From NCBI GenBank assembly GCA_902774265.1, contig CACYHR010000020.1:1-64000 (forward strand): DNA of 64,000 bases, given 5' to 3'. The notes under the pieces are model-generated. The model worked only from the letters and a program-made list of their open reading frames with translations, had not been told where the DNA came from and made no database searches. This document shows, piece by piece, positions 27,002 through 36,165 of this stretch; position 1 is the stretch's first letter, and each line of letters starts with the position of its first letter. The DNA comes from an uncultured Eubacteriales bacterium (GTDB lineage: Bacteria; Bacillota; Clostridia; Peptostreptococcales; Anaerovoracaceae). The translations under genes and the position numbers were made by a program.

Positions 27002-28009
27002 TTACTTTATCAAATTGCTGATATCGTTGAATGTGATGAATACTACGAATGCGATCAGCAGTCCCATTCCGACGATTGTGGCTTTTAATTCCATATCGTC
27101 AGTTATGCGTCCGCCGCTGAGGACCTTGAGTATGATGAAGAATATTTTGCCTCCGTCAAGTCCCGGTATAGGGAGTATGTTAAAGAAGGCAAGGTTGAGA
27201 CTGACCATCGCGAGCAGCAGCAGATATGATGTGAATCCGTATGACTTCGTGGTATTCACAACCTTGACCAGACCCACCGGACCTGCTACATCATCCTTAT
27301 CGAAACCTCCTGTGAACATCTGCTTAAAGGCTCCGAGCATCAGCTTATTCAGATTCCATGTCGACATTATCCCTGCCGGGACGCAGTATATAGGATTTCG
27401 CGTGACCTGCGGCGTTATGCCTATCATATAGCGATTCTCTTCGGTATTCATCTCAGGCGTAAGGAAAACGGTATTGTGCTTCGAATCTCTGACATATTCG
27501 ATCTCCATCTTATCACCCTTGTGATATGAACTGATGCAGTCCGTTATGTCAGACCAGCTCTTTATCGCCGTGCCGTCGATCGCGGTTATCCTGTCACCTG
27601 CTTCAAGACCTGCTTCGGCCGCCGGTGAATCCTTTACCACAGAAGCGAGCTTAGTCGAAGCCATTCCGCTTACTTCGAGAACAAGCGTCATCATTAAGGT
27701 TGCTATGATAATGTTCATAGTCACGCCTGCAAGCAGTATTGCAGTCTTCTGGAGATTGCTTTTGCTGCTGTAGGAACGTGGATCATTGCTCGCCTCTTCT
27801 TCGCCCTCCATCGCGCAGTAACCGCCGAGAGGCAGCAGACGCACGGAATACTGTGTCTCACCCCTCTGTTTCTTGAAAAGCAACGGACCCATTCCGACTG
27901 AAAATTCATTTACCTTTACATCACATAACTTCGCCACAATAAGATGACCCCATTCATGTGGGATCACCATTATCAGCAGCATCAGAATATATAAAACAGC
28001 TGTAACCAA
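27002..28009 (-). CDS. rseP: Site-2 intramembrane metalloprotease RseP/RasP-like
   Basis: A 335-residue S2P-family protease. The zinc motif HEWGH (18-22) is in the first membrane segment; a PDZ domain (about 115-190, AGLEAGDRITAIDGTAI) follows; the C-terminal GLDGG motif lies in the third membrane segment (about 278-285, LPIPGLDGGKIFF). It cleaves membrane-bound regulators and signal-peptide remnants. The start is a TTG (28009) placed six bases after GGGAGGT; no ATG alternative exists upstream with a better site. Located directly after dxr (36-base gap), the classic dxr-rseP pair. Confidence 0.94.
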   Translation of the reverse strand: MVTAVLYILMLLIMVIPHEWGHLIVAKLCDVKVNEFSVGMGPLLFKKQRGETQYSVRLLPLGGYCAMEGEEEASNDPRSYSSKSNLQKTAILLAGVTMNIIIATLMMTLVLEVSGMASTKLASVVKDSPAAEAGLEAGDRITAIDGTAIKSWSDITDCISSYHKGDKMEIEYVRDSKHNTVFLTPEMNTEENRYMIGITPQVTRNPIYCVPAGIMSTWNLNKLMLGAFKQMFTGGFDKDDVAGPVGLVKVVNTTKSYGFTSYLLLLAMVSLNLAFFNILPIPGLDGGKIFFIILKVLSGGRITDDMELKATIVGMGLLIAFVVFITFNDISNLIK

Positions 28010-28045
28010 TATTTACCTCCCGCGCAGGCATCCCGCGCCTGCCGA

Positions 28046-29272
28046 TTACTTAATTAATTCCCTGACTTTGATCCTCGTTTCGCGGTCGATCGCAAGTATC
28101 TCCTCGACGCTCGAAGGTGTGCCGAAGTCAGCCTCGTCCATGACACCTTCTATTGTATCAGGGATATCGGTAAATCCGATCTTACCTGCGAGGAACATTG
28201 CCACAAGTTCCTCGTTTGCGCCGTTCATAACTACCGGCGCCGCACCGCCTTCCTCAAGCGCTCTGTATGCCATGTCGATGCATCTGAAGACTTTGCGGTC
28301 CGCCTTTTCAAAATGAAGGTCAGAGCCTGTTGTAAAGAAATCAAGAGCTCCGTCAGTGCCTCTTCCTCTGTCTCCTTCGAAATCCGGCAGCAGATCCAGT
28401 CTGTCCGGATAGTTCAGCGCCAGTCCGATAGGAATCTTCATATCCGGAAGTCCCATCTGTGCGATGACCGATCCATCCATGAATTCGACCATCGAATGAA
28501 CGATACTTTCCGGATGAACATGGATATCTATCCTGTCAGCAGGGACATCGAAAAGCCATCTGGCTTCTATGACTTCGAGCCCCTTGTTCATCATTGTTGC
28601 GGAATCGATGGTGATCTTGCTTCCCATACTCCACTTCGGATGATTCAGCGCCTGCTGTATCGTCACATCTCTGAGTGATTCCGCACTTCTGCCGCGGAAA
28701 GGTCCGCCGGATGCGGTAAGCAGTATACGCCTTACCGGTCTTTGCACGGCATCGCTCTTATCCTGAGCTCTGTACGCCCTGCCGCATGCGCTGCCTCCGT
28801 TGCCCTCGAGACATTGGAAGATCGCACTGTGCTCGCTGTCAACAGGCAGTAGTCTCACGCCTTTTTCGCGGCACAGATCTGTAACAAGCGCACCGCCGGC
28901 TACCAGAGTCTCCTTATTCGCCAGAGCTATATCCCTGCCGAGACCTATAGCCGTATAAGTCGGAGCCAGGCCGCTTATGCCCATCAGTGAATTGAGCACT
29001 ATATCGCAGTCCATCTTTGCGATTTCTATAAGACCGGCTTCGCCGTAGAATACTTCTATCTCGGGAAATTCAGTATGTACCCTGATCGCATCCTCCGGAC
29101 TGCCGACCGAGACCGCTTCAGGTCTGAACTCCATTATCTGCTCAATCAGACTGTCGATCCTGCTCCTGCAGGTCAGTCCGACAGCCCTGAACTTATCCTT
29201 GTTATTCCTTATTATGTCGAGCGCCTGGGTCCCTATGGAACCGGTGCTCCCCATTATCAGTACTTTTTTCAT
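28046..29272 (-). CDS. dxr: 1-deoxy-D-xylulose-5-phosphate reductoisomerase
   Basis: A 408-residue Dxr (IspC), second step of the MEP pathway, NADPH-dependent. The nucleotide loop is LIMGSTGSIGTQAL (5-18); ALANKETLVAGG, LPVDSEHSAIFQCL (metal and substrate ligands), LTASGGPFRG, HPKWSMGSKITIDSATMMNKGLE and VHPESIVHSMVEF are all present. There is an extra approximately 20-residue loop after EHSAIFQCL (GNGGSACGRAYRAQDKSDAV) that is longer than in most homologues. In operon with uppS-cdsA upstream and rseP downstream. Confidence 0.96.
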   Translation of the reverse strand: MKKVLIMGSTGSIGTQALDIIRNNKDKFRAVGLTCRSRIDSLIEQIMEFRPEAVSVGSPEDAIRVHTEFPEIEVFYGEAGLIEIAKMDCDIVLNSLMGISGLAPTYTAIGLGRDIALANKETLVAGGALVTDLCREKGVRLLPVDSEHSAIFQCLEGNGGSACGRAYRAQDKSDAVQRPVRRILLTASGGPFRGRSAESLRDVTIQQALNHPKWSMGSKITIDSATMMNKGLEVIEARWLFDVPADRIDIHVHPESIVHSMVEFMDGSVIAQMGLPDMKIPIGLALNYPDRLDLLPDFEGDRGRGTDGALDFFTTGSDLHFEKADRKVFRCIDMAYRALEEGGAAPVVMNGANEELVAMFLAGKIGFTDIPDTIEGVMDEADFGTPSSVEEILAIDRETRIKVRELIK

Positions 29273-29344
29273 TTTTAATCTTAAATTATTTACCGATCAG
29301 TCCTGATCAAGTTTATATGGTTATGTCTGTTTACTGAATTGCAA

Positions 29345-30196
29345 CTATATAACCAGTAATCCGGTCAGAATGCATATCGCGTAATAAACCACAGGTGCTG
29401 TGAATATCACGCTGTCGAATCTGTCCATTATACCGCCGTGCCCCGGGATCAGATTGCCGTAATCCTTGATTCCCATCTTGCGTTTGAACGCCGATGCAGT
29501 CAGATCGCCGGCCATGCCGGCAGCACCGCCTACAAGACCCAGTACCAGGCAGACAAGAGCCATCTCTCTCATGAATATGAAACCGAACAGCCATGCGAAT
29601 AGAGAACTTCCAATGAGTCCGCCTACAGCTCCTTCGACAGTCTTCTTAGGGCTGAGGTTCGGCGCCATCTTGTGTTTGCCGAGAAAGTATCCGGTAAAAT
29701 ATGCGCAGATATCCGATCCGAATGCGGCAATCACAACGATCCAGATAAACAGTTTGTAAGGCGTCATATCTATCAGAACCATATGATATGTGAAAAAAGG
29801 AATATATACAAGCGCAGTCACTGTAGCTGCGGCGTCATATGCTCCTCTTTCGTTTATCTTCCAGCCGTAGATAAGGCTGACGGCAACTGCGACAAACATC
29901 CAGACAGACATAAACACCATATTTCTGCAGAATACAGGGACTGCAGAATCAGCCGCAGCAAGAGGCGAAAAGCCTTTGATACCTCCCGAAAGGAAATAGC
30001 CTGCGAAAAGAAGCACAGTCATCACATAGCATACCGGCAGAGATGGTTTAACATCGAGGCTGGTCCATCCTTTGCAGAATTCGTGAACTCCCATCAGAGC
30101 GATAATAAGCGCAGCAGCCCATAACACGATACCGCCGAAGTACAGCACCAGCAGAAGTGGCACCATAATAAGGCCGGAAATAATTCTAGTCTTCAT
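29345..30196 (-). CDS. cdsA: Phosphatidate cytidylyltransferase
   Basis: A 283-residue integral membrane enzyme making CDP-diacylglycerol from phosphatidate and CTP. About eight membrane segments are predicted. The family signature is clear: LSPKKTVEGAVGGLIGSS (about 180-197) followed by GDLTASAFKRKMGIKDYGNLIPGHGGIMDRFDS near the C-terminus, with the catalytic Asp residues. 17 bases after uppS, as in most bacteria. Confidence 0.96.
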   Translation of the reverse strand: MKTRIISGLIMVPLLLVLYFGGIVLWAAALIIALMGVHEFCKGWTSLDVKPSLPVCYVMTVLLFAGYFLSGGIKGFSPLAAADSAVPVFCRNMVFMSVWMFVAVAVSLIYGWKINERGAYDAAATVTALVYIPFFTYHMVLIDMTPYKLFIWIVVIAAFGSDICAYFTGYFLGKHKMAPNLSPKKTVEGAVGGLIGSSLFAWLFGFIFMREMALVCLVLGLVGGAAGMAGDLTASAFKRKMGIKDYGNLIPGHGGIMDRFDSVIFTAPVVYYAICILTGLLVI

Positions 30197-30213
30197 ACTT
30201 TAAAACTCCTTAA

Positions 30214-30945
30214 TCACTTATCTGTGTTTCGTCCGCCGAAACGTCTGTCGCGGTTTGCGTAAGCGTCTATCATCCGGGCGTACTCTTCAGGCGTAAAATC
30301 AGGCCATAGCGTGTCGGTAAACATCAGCTCGCTGTATGCAGCCTGCCATGTGAGGAAATTCGACATCCTCTCTTCACCGCTTGTCCTGATTATGAGATCC
30401 GGGTCCGGAACATCAAAATGAGCGCTGCCGGACCACAGATATCTGGAAATATCATCCTCAGTCAGCTCACCCGGATCACGTCCCTCGGCGATGCATTCAC
30501 TGCAGAGTCTCTTAACGCTCCTCAGTATCTCATCCCTGCCGCCGTAGTTGAGAGCTATATTAAACACCAGCCCGTCATTATCCGCAAGACGTCCGACCAT
30601 TTTATCAACCGCATCCACCGAAGCCTTTGGCAGCATATCGTACTGTCCGAAAATATTTATGTGTACATTGTTGGCGTCGAGTTCTTCAAGCTCTGAGTTG
30701 ACGTACTTGACGATAAGCTTGAAAATGCCGTTTACCTCTTCGGTGCTTCTCTTCCAGTTCTCGGTGGAAAAAGCATAGACCGTAAGATATTTTACTCCCA
30801 GATCGGAGCTGGCGATAACTATTTTTTTCATCGCCTGCATACCGGCATTGTGGCCCATAACACGCGGAACGCCGTGAGCCTTTGCCCATCTGCCGTTACC
30901 ATCCATGATTATCCCGACATGTGTCGGAAAACGTTTTTCTTCCAT
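30214..30945 (-). CDS. uppS: Undecaprenyl diphosphate synthase
   Basis: A 243-residue cis-prenyltransferase that makes the C55 lipid carrier for peptidoglycan. VGIIMDGNGRWAKAHG (10-25) contains the catalytic Asp15. Later signatures are YAFSTENWKRSTEEV, ALNYGGRDEI and DLIIRTSGEERMSNFLTWQAAYSELMF. The neighbourhood (frr upstream, cdsA downstream) is standard. Confidence 0.97.
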   Translation of the reverse strand: MEEKRFPTHVGIIMDGNGRWAKAHGVPRVMGHNAGMQAMKKIVIASSDLGVKYLTVYAFSTENWKRSTEEVNGIFKLIVKYVNSELEELDANNVHINIFGQYDMLPKASVDAVDKMVGRLADNDGLVFNIALNYGGRDEILRSVKRLCSECIAEGRDPGELTEDDISRYLWSGSAHFDVPDPDLIIRTSGEERMSNFLTWQAAYSELMFTDTLWPDFTPEEYARMIDAYANRDRRFGGRNTDK

Positions 30946-31030
30946 TACTGATTATCCTTCTCTGATTGCCCTTTAATACAGCAAACGTGGCCGGTAAAGC
31001 CACGTCTGCATATATGCTTATATGGTCTTA

Positions 31031-31582
31031 TTAGACTTCCATCAGTTCCTTGTCTTTTTCGGAAATGATCTCATCGATATCCTTGATCGCCTTTTCGATC
31101 TTCTTCTGAGTTTCTTCAAGTTCATCCTTGAGATCGTCTTCGGTCAGCTCGCCGTCCTTCTGCATTTTTTTGAGCTCGTCATTTACATCTCTTCTGAGAT
31201 TTCTGACAGCTACCTTTGCATCCTCGCCGTAGCCCTTAACAACCTTGGTAAGTTCCTTACGTCTTTCCTCTGTGAGCTGAGGGATTGCCAGTCTGATCAC
31301 CTTGCCGTCGTTTGCCGGATTGATGCCGATGTTTGCCTCATTGATGGCTCTCTCGATATCACTGACCGATTTTGGATCGAACGGCGAGATCATAAGAGTT
31401 CTCGGATCAGGAACTGAAATGTTCGCCAGCTGCTTGAGAGGCGTCGGTGTTCCGTAGTAGCTGACCATGATCTTGTCAAGCAGTGCAGGGTTTGCTCTGC
31501 CGGCTCTGACCGTATTGAGATTCTCCTTAAGGTATCCCTTGGTGTTTTCTATTCTCTCTTCAAGTGTTTTTTTGCCTGCCAT
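31031..31582 (-). CDS. frr: Ribosome recycling factor
   Basis: A 183-residue RRF, which with EF-G splits the post-termination ribosome. Family features: VRAGRANPALLDKIMVSYYG, PFDPKSVSDIERAI and IGINPANDGKVIRLAIPQLTEERRKEL. The long C-terminal coiled helix is intact. 20 bases after pyrH. Confidence 0.97.
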   Translation of the reverse strand: MAGKKTLEERIENTKGYLKENLNTVRAGRANPALLDKIMVSYYGTPTPLKQLANISVPDPRTLMISPFDPKSVSDIERAINEANIGINPANDGKVIRLAIPQLTEERRKELTKVVKGYGEDAKVAVRNLRRDVNDELKKMQKDGELTEDDLKDELEETQKKIEKAIKDIDEIISEKDKELMEV

Positions 31583-31602
31583 AACGTGCCTCCTATTGCA
31601 TA

Positions 31603-32307
31603 CTATTGAATCAAAGTTCCTACATTTTCGCCGTTAATGACTCTCATCAGATTGCCTTCTTCAGCGAGTGCAAATACATATATCCTGGTTCCTGTATCCT
31701 TGCACAGCGTAGCTGCTGTGAGATCCATGACCTTGAGATCCTTGTCGATAATGTCCATATACTTAAGCTCTGTATACCTCTCGGCATCCGGATTCTTTGC
31801 CGGATCATCTGAATATACCGCATCGATATTCTTGGCAAGAAGCAGGACATCAGCACCGATCTCAGCAGCTCTCAGTGCAGCGGTCGTATCTGTAGTGAAG
31901 AAAGGACTTCCCGTTCCTCCGCCGAATACGACGACCTTGCCCTCACTCAGATAGTCGAGAGCCTTGCGCCTTGCATAACCCTCAGCCATGTCTCTTATCT
32001 CGATAGCAGTCATGAGCTTAGCCTCGCAGCCGACCGACAGCAGAGAATCCTGAAGTGCCAGACCGTTCATAACGGTAGCAAGCATGCCCATATAGTCTGC
32101 AGTAGGTCTGTCGATATTCTCGCCTGTTCTGCCGCGGAAGAAATTGCCGCCGCCGCATACTACAGCTACTTCAACGCCTGCATCATGTATCTCTTTGATC
32201 TGCTTTGCGACAGCCTCTGTCATCGCAGGATTAACGCCGAAATGATCATCACCCGCCAGAGCCTCGCCGCTGATCTTGATAAGAACTCTTTTATATTTTA
32301 CGCTCAT
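31603..32307 (-). CDS. pyrH: UMP kinase
   Basis: A 234-residue hexameric UMP kinase of the amino-acid-kinase fold. KRVLIKISGEALAG at the N-terminus, VVCGGGNFFRGR, FGGGTGSPFFTTDTTAALRA and MDLTAATLC are typical. Here the usual rpsB-tsf genes do not precede it; thrS does, with a GC-rich hairpin (CCGGTCGG/CCGACCGG near 32355-32375) between, so pyrH-frr may have its own promoter. Confidence 0.96.
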   Translation of the reverse strand: MSVKYKRVLIKISGEALAGDDHFGVNPAMTEAVAKQIKEIHDAGVEVAVVCGGGNFFRGRTGENIDRPTADYMGMLATVMNGLALQDSLLSVGCEAKLMTAIEIRDMAEGYARRKALDYLSEGKVVVFGGGTGSPFFTTDTTAALRAAEIGADVLLLAKNIDAVYSDDPAKNPDAERYTELKYMDIIDKDLKVMDLTAATLCKDTGTRIYVFALAEEGNLMRVINGENVGTLIQ

Positions 32308-32496
32308 TGTATTTACCTCATAGTCTGTTGAAGTCTGTTAACAAGTATTTTCCCGGCCGGTCGGGCCGACCGGATATATTGTAACATTTTTGCAGTCTTA
32401 ACTCTATACTAAGTGAGAAATACTCTGCTTCCTCTGCTCATCATAAGCCATAGACTGTATGGCAGCGCCATCCAGTCTGTGATTGTAAAGACGTTC

Positions 32497-34536
32497 TTAC
32501 TTGTCGTCTTTTTTCTCGATCTTACGGATAGCCTTGCTGTTTATTTCCTCGCAGAGATCGGCGATGAACTCGTTAAGAGGCTTTACTCCCTCGTCTCCTG
32601 CGTATCTGGATCTTACGGAAACATTGCCTTCCTCGGCTTCCTTTGCACCGATTACGAGCATGTACGGAACTCTTTCCATCTGTGCGCGGCGGATCTTGTA
32701 TCCGATTCTCTCGCTGTCTGTGTCGACTGTGACATCCACGCCATTTTTGCGCAGCTCTTTGCGGACTTCCTCGGCATAATCAGCGACTTTATCGGAAATA
32801 GGCAGTATGCGTACCTGTTCAGGGCAGAGCCATGTCGGCAGATTTCCTGCATAATGCTCGATCAGCCATGCAAGTGTACGCTCGTAGCATCCGATCGAAG
32901 TACGGTGGATGATGTAAGGACGTTTCTTCTGGCCGTCTCTGTCGATATAGTACATATCGTAACGCTCAGCGAGGAAAGTATCGATCTGTATAGTGATCAT
33001 TGTGTCTTCCTTGCCGTATACGTTCTTTGCCTGGATATCGAGCTTCGGTCCGTAGAAAGCGGCTTCGCCGACTGCTTCCTTGAATTCGAGTCCGATATCT
33101 GTGAGGATGTCTCTCATGAAACCTTCGACGCGGTCCCATTCCTCAGCTGTTCCGAGATAGTTCTCCGCATGTTCAGGATCCCATTTTGACAGACGGTATG
33201 TGACGTCTCCCTCGAGGCCGAGTGTTGTCAGGCAGTATTTTGCGAGCTCAACGCAGCCCTTGAATTCCTCTTCGAGCTGATCCTGAGCGACTACCAGATG
33301 TCCTTCGGAAATAGTGAACTGGCGAACTCTTGTAAGTCCGTGCATCTCACCGGCCTGCTCGTTTCTGAACAGAGTCGAAGTCTCGCCCATTCTGTAAGGC
33401 AGATCTCTGTAGCTCTTCTGGCGAGCCTTGTATACATAGTACTGGAACGGGCATGTCATAGGACGAAGAGCCAGAACATCGCTGTCCGGATCGTTCTCGA
33501 TCAGCTTCAGATCCTGTACTCCGTGGATCTCGGCCGAACGGTCCTCGGCTGACATGATATCATCCATGTTATCATATCCAAGCAGGAACATGCCGTCTTT
33601 GTAGTGATACCAGTGATCCGAGATCTTGTAGAGTGTGGACTTGGCCATCAGAGGAGTCCTTGTGCGGACATAGCCCCAGTCGTATTCCTCGAGGTCCTCG
33701 ATCCATCTCTGCATCTTCTGTATGATCTTTGTTCCCTTAGGCATGAAGAGAGGCAGTCCCTGTCCGATAACATCGACAGTTGTGAAGATATCCATCTCTC
33801 TGCCGAGTCTGTTATGGTCGCGGTTCTTGATATCAGCGAGATATTCGAGATACTCGTTCAGATCGTCTTTTTTGGTATAAGCTGTGCCGTAAATACGTGT
33901 CAGCATCTTGTTGTGCTCATCGCCTCTCCAGTATGCTCCGGAGCTTGAAGTCAGAGCGAAAGCCTTGATAGGCTTGGTGCTCATGATATGAGGTCCCGCG
34001 CAGAGCTCAACGAAATCACCCTGCTTGTAGAAAGAGATAACCTCGTCCTCAGGCAGATCCTCAATCAGCTGGACTTTGTAAGGCTCATCCTTTTCCTTAT
34101 ACATCTGGATAGCCTCTTCTCTCGGCATCTCAAAATACTCGAGCCTTTCGCCCTTCTTGATGATCTTTTTCATCTCTGCCTCGATCTTGTCGAGATCCTC
34201 TCTTGAGAGAGGCGGCATGTCGAAATCATAGTAGAATCCGTTGTCGATCGATGGTCCGATAGCAAGCTTTGCCTCTGGATAGAGGTTCTTTACAGCTTCA
34301 GCCAGAACATGCGAGCATGTATGTCTGTAAGCGCGCTTGCCCTCGTCTGAATCGAATGTCAGGATATTGAGCTCGCAGTCATGGTCGACCATAGTTCTGA
34401 GGTCGCATGCCTTTCCGTCGATCTCTGCGATGCAGGCAACTCTTGCCAGCCCGTCGCTGATGTCTCTTGCTATGTCATAAGCCGACATCGGCTCAGCATA
34501 TTCCTTCTTGCTTCCGTCTTTAAGTGTAATGATCAA
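32497..34536 (-). CDS. thrS: Threonyl-tRNA synthetase
   Basis: A 679-residue class II aminoacyl-tRNA synthetase. TGS domain (about 1-62), editing domain with HTCSHVLAEAVK (HxxxH) and the later Cys/His pair LCAGPHI, catalytic core with motif 2 FRNEQAGEMHGLTRVRQF and motif 3 IGCYERTLAWLIEHYAG, then the anticodon-binding domain. I choose the TTG at 34536 as start because AGGAGG sits eight bases before it. An in-frame ATG at 34572 would add MRLRKNQKEDKQ with only a weak site. TTG starts are used elsewhere in this window. Expression is probably controlled by the T-box upstream. Confidence 0.95.
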   Translation of the reverse strand: MIITLKDGSKKEYAEPMSAYDIARDISDGLARVACIAEIDGKACDLRTMVDHDCELNILTFDSDEGKRAYRHTCSHVLAEAVKNLYPEAKLAIGPSIDNGFYYDFDMPPLSREDLDKIEAEMKKIIKKGERLEYFEMPREEAIQMYKEKDEPYKVQLIEDLPEDEVISFYKQGDFVELCAGPHIMSTKPIKAFALTSSSGAYWRGDEHNKMLTRIYGTAYTKKDDLNEYLEYLADIKNRDHNRLGREMDIFTTVDVIGQGLPLFMPKGTKIIQKMQRWIEDLEEYDWGYVRTRTPLMAKSTLYKISDHWYHYKDGMFLLGYDNMDDIMSAEDRSAEIHGVQDLKLIENDPDSDVLALRPMTCPFQYYVYKARQKSYRDLPYRMGETSTLFRNEQAGEMHGLTRVRQFTISEGHLVVAQDQLEEEFKGCVELAKYCLTTLGLEGDVTYRLSKWDPEHAENYLGTAEEWDRVEGFMRDILTDIGLEFKEAVGEAAFYGPKLDIQAKNVYGKEDTMITIQIDTFLAERYDMYYIDRDGQKKRPYIIHRTSIGCYERTLAWLIEHYAGNLPTWLCPEQVRILPISDKVADYAEEVRKELRKNGVDVTVDTDSERIGYKIRRAQMERVPYMLVIGAKEAEEGNVSVRSRYAGDEGVKPLNEFIADLCEEINSKAIRKIEKKDDK

Positions 34537-34613
34537 TTGCTTATCCTCCTTTTGATTCTTACGCAGCCGCATAGATTCCTGATCAACAGCTGCCTTATTT
34601 CCCGGAGAGGGAC

Positions 34614-34868
34614 AAAAAACAGTCCCCTCCGACGTTTATGTCAGAAGGGACGCATACTCTGTAAAAATGATTGAGTATTCGTGGTTCCACCCATCTTCCG
34701 GCTGAGTATTCCCGGCCGGCACTCTTTGAGGCTTTTGACGCGGCCAAAGCGGGCAGGATTGGTGCCACTCGGAGGTGGTGTTCGGTGCATCCGGGCCGGA
34801 ATGATCACAGCACCCATTCCTCTCTTGAGACCCTGCTGATGTACTTACTGTCCTCGTCAACGTTTTAC
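34614..34868 (-). promoter_or_regulatory. T-box leader of thrS
   Basis: A tRNA-sensing attenuator. On the minus strand: a stem I region from about 34868 with GACGAGGACAGTAAGTA; a candidate specifier ACC (34779-34777) directly after GAAC, matching threonine; the T-box sequence GGGTGGAACCACG (34692-34680) that pairs with uncharged tRNA; and a terminator of 10 base pairs (34649-34624) followed by six T (34619-34614). Binding of uncharged tRNA-Thr should favour read-through into thrS. The T-box and terminator are clear; the specifier assignment is less sure. Confidence 0.9.
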
Positions 34869-34874
34869 CTGCAA

Positions 34875-34903
34875 ATGCTAACATTTTGAAGCCGCATTGT
34901 CAA
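34875..34903 (-). promoter_or_regulatory. Promoter of the thrS T-box transcript
   Basis: Perfect -35 TTGACA (34903-34898), 17-base spacer, -10 TAGCAT (34880-34875) preceded by a TGT extension, just upstream of the T-box leader. Confidence 0.75.
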
Positions 34904-34937
34904 TAAGCGAAATGCGCTTCACATCGCCGCGACAGCA

Positions 34938-36116
34938 TTACGGTCTGATCTCGATGATTTCTTCGGATGCGACAGCAGCGTCCACGAGTGCCTGCACGTC
35001 GAGAGCAGCTTCGGATTTCTCTATTCTCGCGAGCTTCGGCTTGGTGACCGGATGCTTCGGCAGAAATACTGTGCAGCAGTCTTCGTATGGCTGTATGGAA
35101 ATGTCGTATGTGCCTATCTCGCGCGCCTTGTCCATGATGTCGACCTTGTCCATAGCGATAAGCGGTCTCATGACCGGCATTTTGACCACAGAATCGGTTA
35201 CGACCAGAGCTTCTGCAGTCTGGCTTGCTACCTGACCGAGATCCTCGCCCGTAATAAGCATCATGTTGTGGTTCTTTACCGCGATCTGCTCTGCTATCCT
35301 CATCATGAATCTCCTGACGAGAAGAGTTGTCTCGTCTTCAGGACAGTTCTGTACGATCTGTTCCTGTATAGGAAGCAGGTTGACGACGTGCATCCTGATA
35401 GTTCCCATGTATCCGGCCAGTACTTTGACAAGATCCTCGACCTTTTTCTGCGCCCTCTGGCTTGTGTAAGGATATGAATGGAAGTGAACGGCCTCTATGC
35501 TCATTCCCCTCTTTGCCATCATGAATGCGGCGACAGGGCTGTCGATGCCGCCTGACATCAGTATCATCCCCTTGCCGTTTGTGCCGAGCGGCAGTCCGCC
35601 GAAACCCTTGATCTTATCGCGGAAAATATAAGCGCCTTCTCGTCTCACATCAACTGTGAGCAGTACATCGGGATCATGTACATCAACGCTGAGTACCTTG
35701 CAGGTCTTGAGAATTATCGCTCCGACCTGTTTGCCGATCTCCGGCGACTGGACGGCAAATGATTTGTCCGCTCTCTTGCCCTTGACTTTGAAGGTCTTTA
35801 CGCCTTCCTCTTCGATGATCTGAAGCATGTATTCAGCGGCAAGGCGTCCGATCTCGTTGATATCCTTCGGCGCTTCTATTGCAGGGCTTACCGATGCAAC
35901 GCCGAATACTCTGACGCATCTGCCTATAACTTCATCTTCCGGAATGTCCGCAGGTATCCTTACAAACATGAGGCCGTCTATCCACCTTGCCTCGGCATCC
36001 TCATAGCATTCGATTGCCTTGCGGACTCTTTCGAGCAGTATCCTCTCGAAATAAGGCTTGTTCATACCCTTGAGAGCGACCTCTCCGCATCTTACGATGT
36101 ATAATTTCTTTTCCAA
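34938..36116 (-). CDS. thiI: tRNA 4-thiouridine synthase ThiI
   Basis: A 392-residue ThiI: N-terminal ferredoxin-like and THUMP domains (1-165), then a PP-loop ATP pyrophosphatase with ILMSGGIDSPVAAFMMAKRG and a later catalytic Cys in DCCTVFLPKHPVTKP. It adenylates U8 of tRNA and inserts sulfur. The rhodanese extension of enterobacterial ThiI is missing, as in Firmicutes. The start is a TTG (36116) with GGAG eight bases upstream. The cysteine desulfurase gene lies 49 bases upstream and probably supplies the sulfur. Confidence 0.95.
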   Translation of the reverse strand: MEKKLYIVRCGEVALKGMNKPYFERILLERVRKAIECYEDAEARWIDGLMFVRIPADIPEDEVIGRCVRVFGVASVSPAIEAPKDINEIGRLAAEYMLQIIEEEGVKTFKVKGKRADKSFAVQSPEIGKQVGAIILKTCKVLSVDVHDPDVLLTVDVRREGAYIFRDKIKGFGGLPLGTNGKGMILMSGGIDSPVAAFMMAKRGMSIEAVHFHSYPYTSQRAQKKVEDLVKVLAGYMGTIRMHVVNLLPIQEQIVQNCPEDETTLLVRRFMMRIAEQIAVKNHNMMLITGEDLGQVASQTAEALVVTDSVVKMPVMRPLIAMDKVDIMDKAREIGTYDISIQPYEDCCTVFLPKHPVTKPKLARIEKSEAALDVQALVDAAVASEEIIEIRP

Positions 36117-36165
36117 AACTATTTCTCCGTTCTATATGTTTATTTGTGATAAGCAGAAACTCTTA

